Shown here: positions 8,001-8,540 of the stretch, one piece after another
Numbering within the stretch: position 1 is the stretch's first letter
Layout of the letters: each line of letters starts with the position of its first letter
Source: a bacterium
Lineage (GTDB): Bacteria > UBP13 > UBA5359
DNA length: 8,540 nucleotides
Direction of reading: 5' to 3'
Assembly: GCA_028699365.1 (NCBI GenBank)
Contig: JAQVUQ010000100.1
Location: forward strand, 1-8,540
Made by a program: the position numbers and the translations under genes
Notes under the pieces: generated by a model
What the model was told of the DNA's origin: nothing
What the model saw: the letters and a program-made list of their open reading frames with translations, nothing else
Databases searched by the model: none

Positions 8001-8540
8001 CTCAGGTTCAAGCCTTAATATAACAGACAAGCTGACCATAGAGGCCTGGATAAAGCCGGATACCAGAAGTGGGTATCATGTCATCGCTTGCAAAGGTAAC
8101 AAGACCTATTACTTTGCGACAAGAGCTGGTAAGTTATATTTGCTGATAGGTAATGTCGCCGGTGACAGTTGGAATGTAGCTTTTCATGGCAATACGACAT
8201 TGAGTTCGAGCAACTGGTATCACGTAGCCGGTACCTATGACAGTGCTACGGGAGAGGCCAAGCTGTATATCAACGGGGTTCTAGACGGAACTGTTACCGG
8301 AACGGCAGAAGCCATCTGTTCCAAGCCTGCAGCCTGGCTCAGTGTGGGCTCGGCCTCTTCTTATTACCATTACAGCGGTTATTACTTTAACGGTGTGATC
8401 GATGAGTTGAATATCTATCCTACGGTTCTCAGTGCTGAGGAGATCGCCAAACACAGTAGTATTCTAACGGCCGGTCAATGGGGTATGGATGAAGGCACCG
8501 GCACCTCCGTTCAGGATATATCGGGGCACAGTGCCGCTGG
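5062..8540 (+). CDS. Exported putative glycoside hydrolase: TIM barrel + GATase-like domain + LamG array (3' end outside window)
   Basis: The frame is open for 1159 codons with no stop before the window ends. A hydrophobic signal sequence spans residues ~4-25 after a basic start (R3, K7), with processing probably near residues 24-28. Residues ~28-385 are paralogous to the barrel of the protein at 1362 (roughly 40-50% identical by eye): 'YFFEQPGRGG' (E70), 'MKVWLVWTTP', 'GIMFHEVD' (E171), 'DKWWRRYCLYK', 'WKWGYD', 'LSYKGQI' and 'GGSISWYEYR' (E326). Residues ~390-512 are the Rossmann, GH42-trimerisation-like domain ('IAVAVNPNPF', 'LIIIPEDMGDGLS', 'GGKILVMAT'). A Ser/Thr-rich linker (~512-533) leads to LamG/concanavalin A-like domains at 534-713, 714-923 and 924-1133, with a fourth starting at 1134 ('GQWGMDEGTGTSVQDISG'). 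LamG domains commonly bind carbohydrate, so this looks like a hydrolase with a binding array, secreted or surface-bound. It lacks the beta region and ThuA-like domain of its paralogue at this position. No anchor is visible because the C-terminus is missing. Substrate and GH family are unassigned. Confidence 0.78.
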   Translation, partial: MCRIICKLMLGTIACIILTAGWCWSGEKAVWFSPAGPWGIWQHCVGDPMPASMIVDDLAAIGATKVYFFEQPGRGGPFLHPTQVQYAVTDSHMGGRDFLHELLTEAAAHNMKVWLVWTTPNGVYPGTDIYGLNDQRMIGLYNAVIDEIATNYADYIGASHNYTLEGIMFHEVDVTEAYDDHADDVIDFSSYCQATFNEPYGGSAMPAIDAGDKWWRRYCLYKTSLVNNFMCQIKQNAANHDLKTSFVYYLPEDYSYHPWKWGYDVIGLENVCDEMVVIQSSGIQFRFKPYENIKGCYTDLGLSYKGQILAYNYAYAFHGGSISWYEYRTPLYIDYIRDYYGSSSTFTQTNGDIYNDYFGISERELSLYFGQSNMTDWLNLMDYWQGGITSSKIAVAVNPNPFVMKHPADTETDYTDKVLTLTTAMYPFMDVDGLVLGSQFALDVDNLQRYSLIIIPEDMGDGLSQATVTALNSYKNAGGKILVMATPLTQSNPDLTGGVDQTSAFCGVTVAGTDTSTSTLQPSSSTVTLSNPDVGRWVNGKIGKALSFDGVDDYINCGAGSSLDIADKLTLEAWIKPDTRSGYHVIACKGNNTYYFATRDGKLYLLIGNAAGDSWNVVLHGNTTLSSSNWYHVAGTYDSATGEAKLYIKGVLDGTVTGTAEAICSKPAAWLSVGSASSYYHYSGYYFNGVIDELNIYPTVLGADEIARHFQNNQLSGQWLFDDIQGMFLQDSSGSRNMGSLHNMDGSSCWTTGKIDGCLAFDGTDDYVDCGNGSTLNITEPLTLEAWIQFDSLTDNAKPLDNGLYRLIYSSMDGKLHFQYRITADAAGGDSQWNYWSGVKTSTSIQTGQWYHVTGIKTGNTMKLYLNGVKERDLTCLSGYTVDSSQISDMTLGGNSFCGKLDEVHVYTSALNDDTVSLHARQAIVGRWSLDETAGTAATDRSGNSNNGTLANMTAPDCWVSGKIGKALQFDGVDDYVNCGSGSSLNITDKLTIEAWIKPDTRSGYHVIACKGNKTYYFATRAGKLYLLIGNVAGDSWNVAFHGNTTLSSSNWYHVAGTYDSATGEAKLYINGVLDGTVTGTAEAICSKPAAWLSVGSASSYYHYSGYYFNGVIDELNIYPTVLSAEEIAKHSSILTAGQWGMDEGTGTSVQDISGHSAA
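6799..7145 (+). repeat. Near-identical direct repeat, copy 1 (inside LamG domain 1)
   Basis: 347 bp matching 8065-8411 without gaps, with seven differences at 6837, 6860, 6890, 6914, 6918, 7008 and 7131. It encodes residues ~580-694. Similarity drops abruptly on both sides to a level with many silent changes. Confidence 0.93.
8065..8411 (+). repeat. Near-identical direct repeat, copy 2 (inside LamG domain 3)
   Basis: Partner of the copy starting at 6799, offset by exactly 1266 bp so the reading frame is kept. Relative to copy 1 it carries N592K1014, D600A1022, A610V1032, V618A1040, L619F1041 and K649N1071 (copy 1 residue first), plus one silent change near the 3' end. Confidence 0.93.

Larger units (their letters stand above)
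6661..8540 (+). repeat. Tandem LamG-domain coding array
   Basis: Three successive domains and the start of a fourth share the LamG wording: 'GKIGKAL.FDGVDDY.NCG', 'LT.EAWI', 'NWYHV.G.YD', 'KLYI.G' and 'GVIDELNIYP'. Domains 1 and 3 are closely similar, while domain 2 ('GKIDGCLAFDGTDDYVDCG', 'GQWYHVTGIK', 'GKLDEVHVY') is a different subtype, so the array alternates with a period of 1266 bp (422 residues). Domain 1 lacks the leading 'GRWSLDE...D.SGN.N.GTL' strand present in domain 3. The array is cut by the window end. Confidence 0.85.

Noticed and set aside
6799-8411. Diversity-generating retroelement variable/template repeat pair
   Set aside because: Differences are not confined to A positions in one copy, both copies lie in the same coding frame, and no reverse transcriptase or accessory gene is in the window. 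Gene conversion explains the pattern more simply.

Overview
This window reads as part of a bacterial chromosome from an Armatimonadota-like organism, or a relative in the same circle of phyla rich in DUF1559 prepilins (Planctomycetota, Lentisphaerota, Verrucomicrobiota, Hydrogenedentota). The main clue is the prepilin-like protein at 684-1310, whose N-terminus carries the wording '[15 protein letters not shown]' together with a C-terminal H-X9-DG motif. I know that combination best from Armatimonadota, but the phylum is an inference. All genes lie on the + strand, are tightly packed and have good Shine-Dalgarno sequences.

Layout: 3-623 is the C-terminal part of a LacI/GalR-type effector-binding domain whose start lies before the window. 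684-1310 is a DUF1559-type pseudopilin. 1362-4193 is a large exported protein with a TIM-barrel glycoside-hydrolase-like domain, a glutamine-amidotransferase-like (GH42 trimerisation-like) Rossmann domain, a beta-rich region and a second, ThuA-like Rossmann domain. 4183-4986 overlaps it by 11 bp and encodes a small exported protein made of one amidotransferase-like domain. 5062-8540 is a second GH-like plus Rossmann protein, paralogous to the first, whose C-terminus has been replaced by an array of LamG (concanavalin A-like) domains; it is still open at the window end. It is missed by ORF callers that require a stop codon, but it is one of the two main genes here.

Together this looks like a sugar-responsive locus for an extracellular or envelope-attached attack on a polysaccharide: a sensor-regulator, a surface pseudopilin, two related putative hydrolases and a small companion protein. 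No substrate can be read from sequence. The two barrels share glutamates in equivalent places (E188/E341 and E171/E326), which could be an acid/base and nucleophile pair.

The strongest unusual signal is at DNA level. Within the LamG array, 6799-7130 and 8065-8396 (offset exactly 1266 bp) differ at only 6 of 332 positions, and all six change an amino acid. The adjoining 129 bp upstream differ at 30 positions, mostly silent. This is the signature of a recent gene-conversion or recombination tract. No RNA genes, CRISPR arrays, insertion sequences or phage genes were seen, and no stretch above 300 bases lacks a gene.
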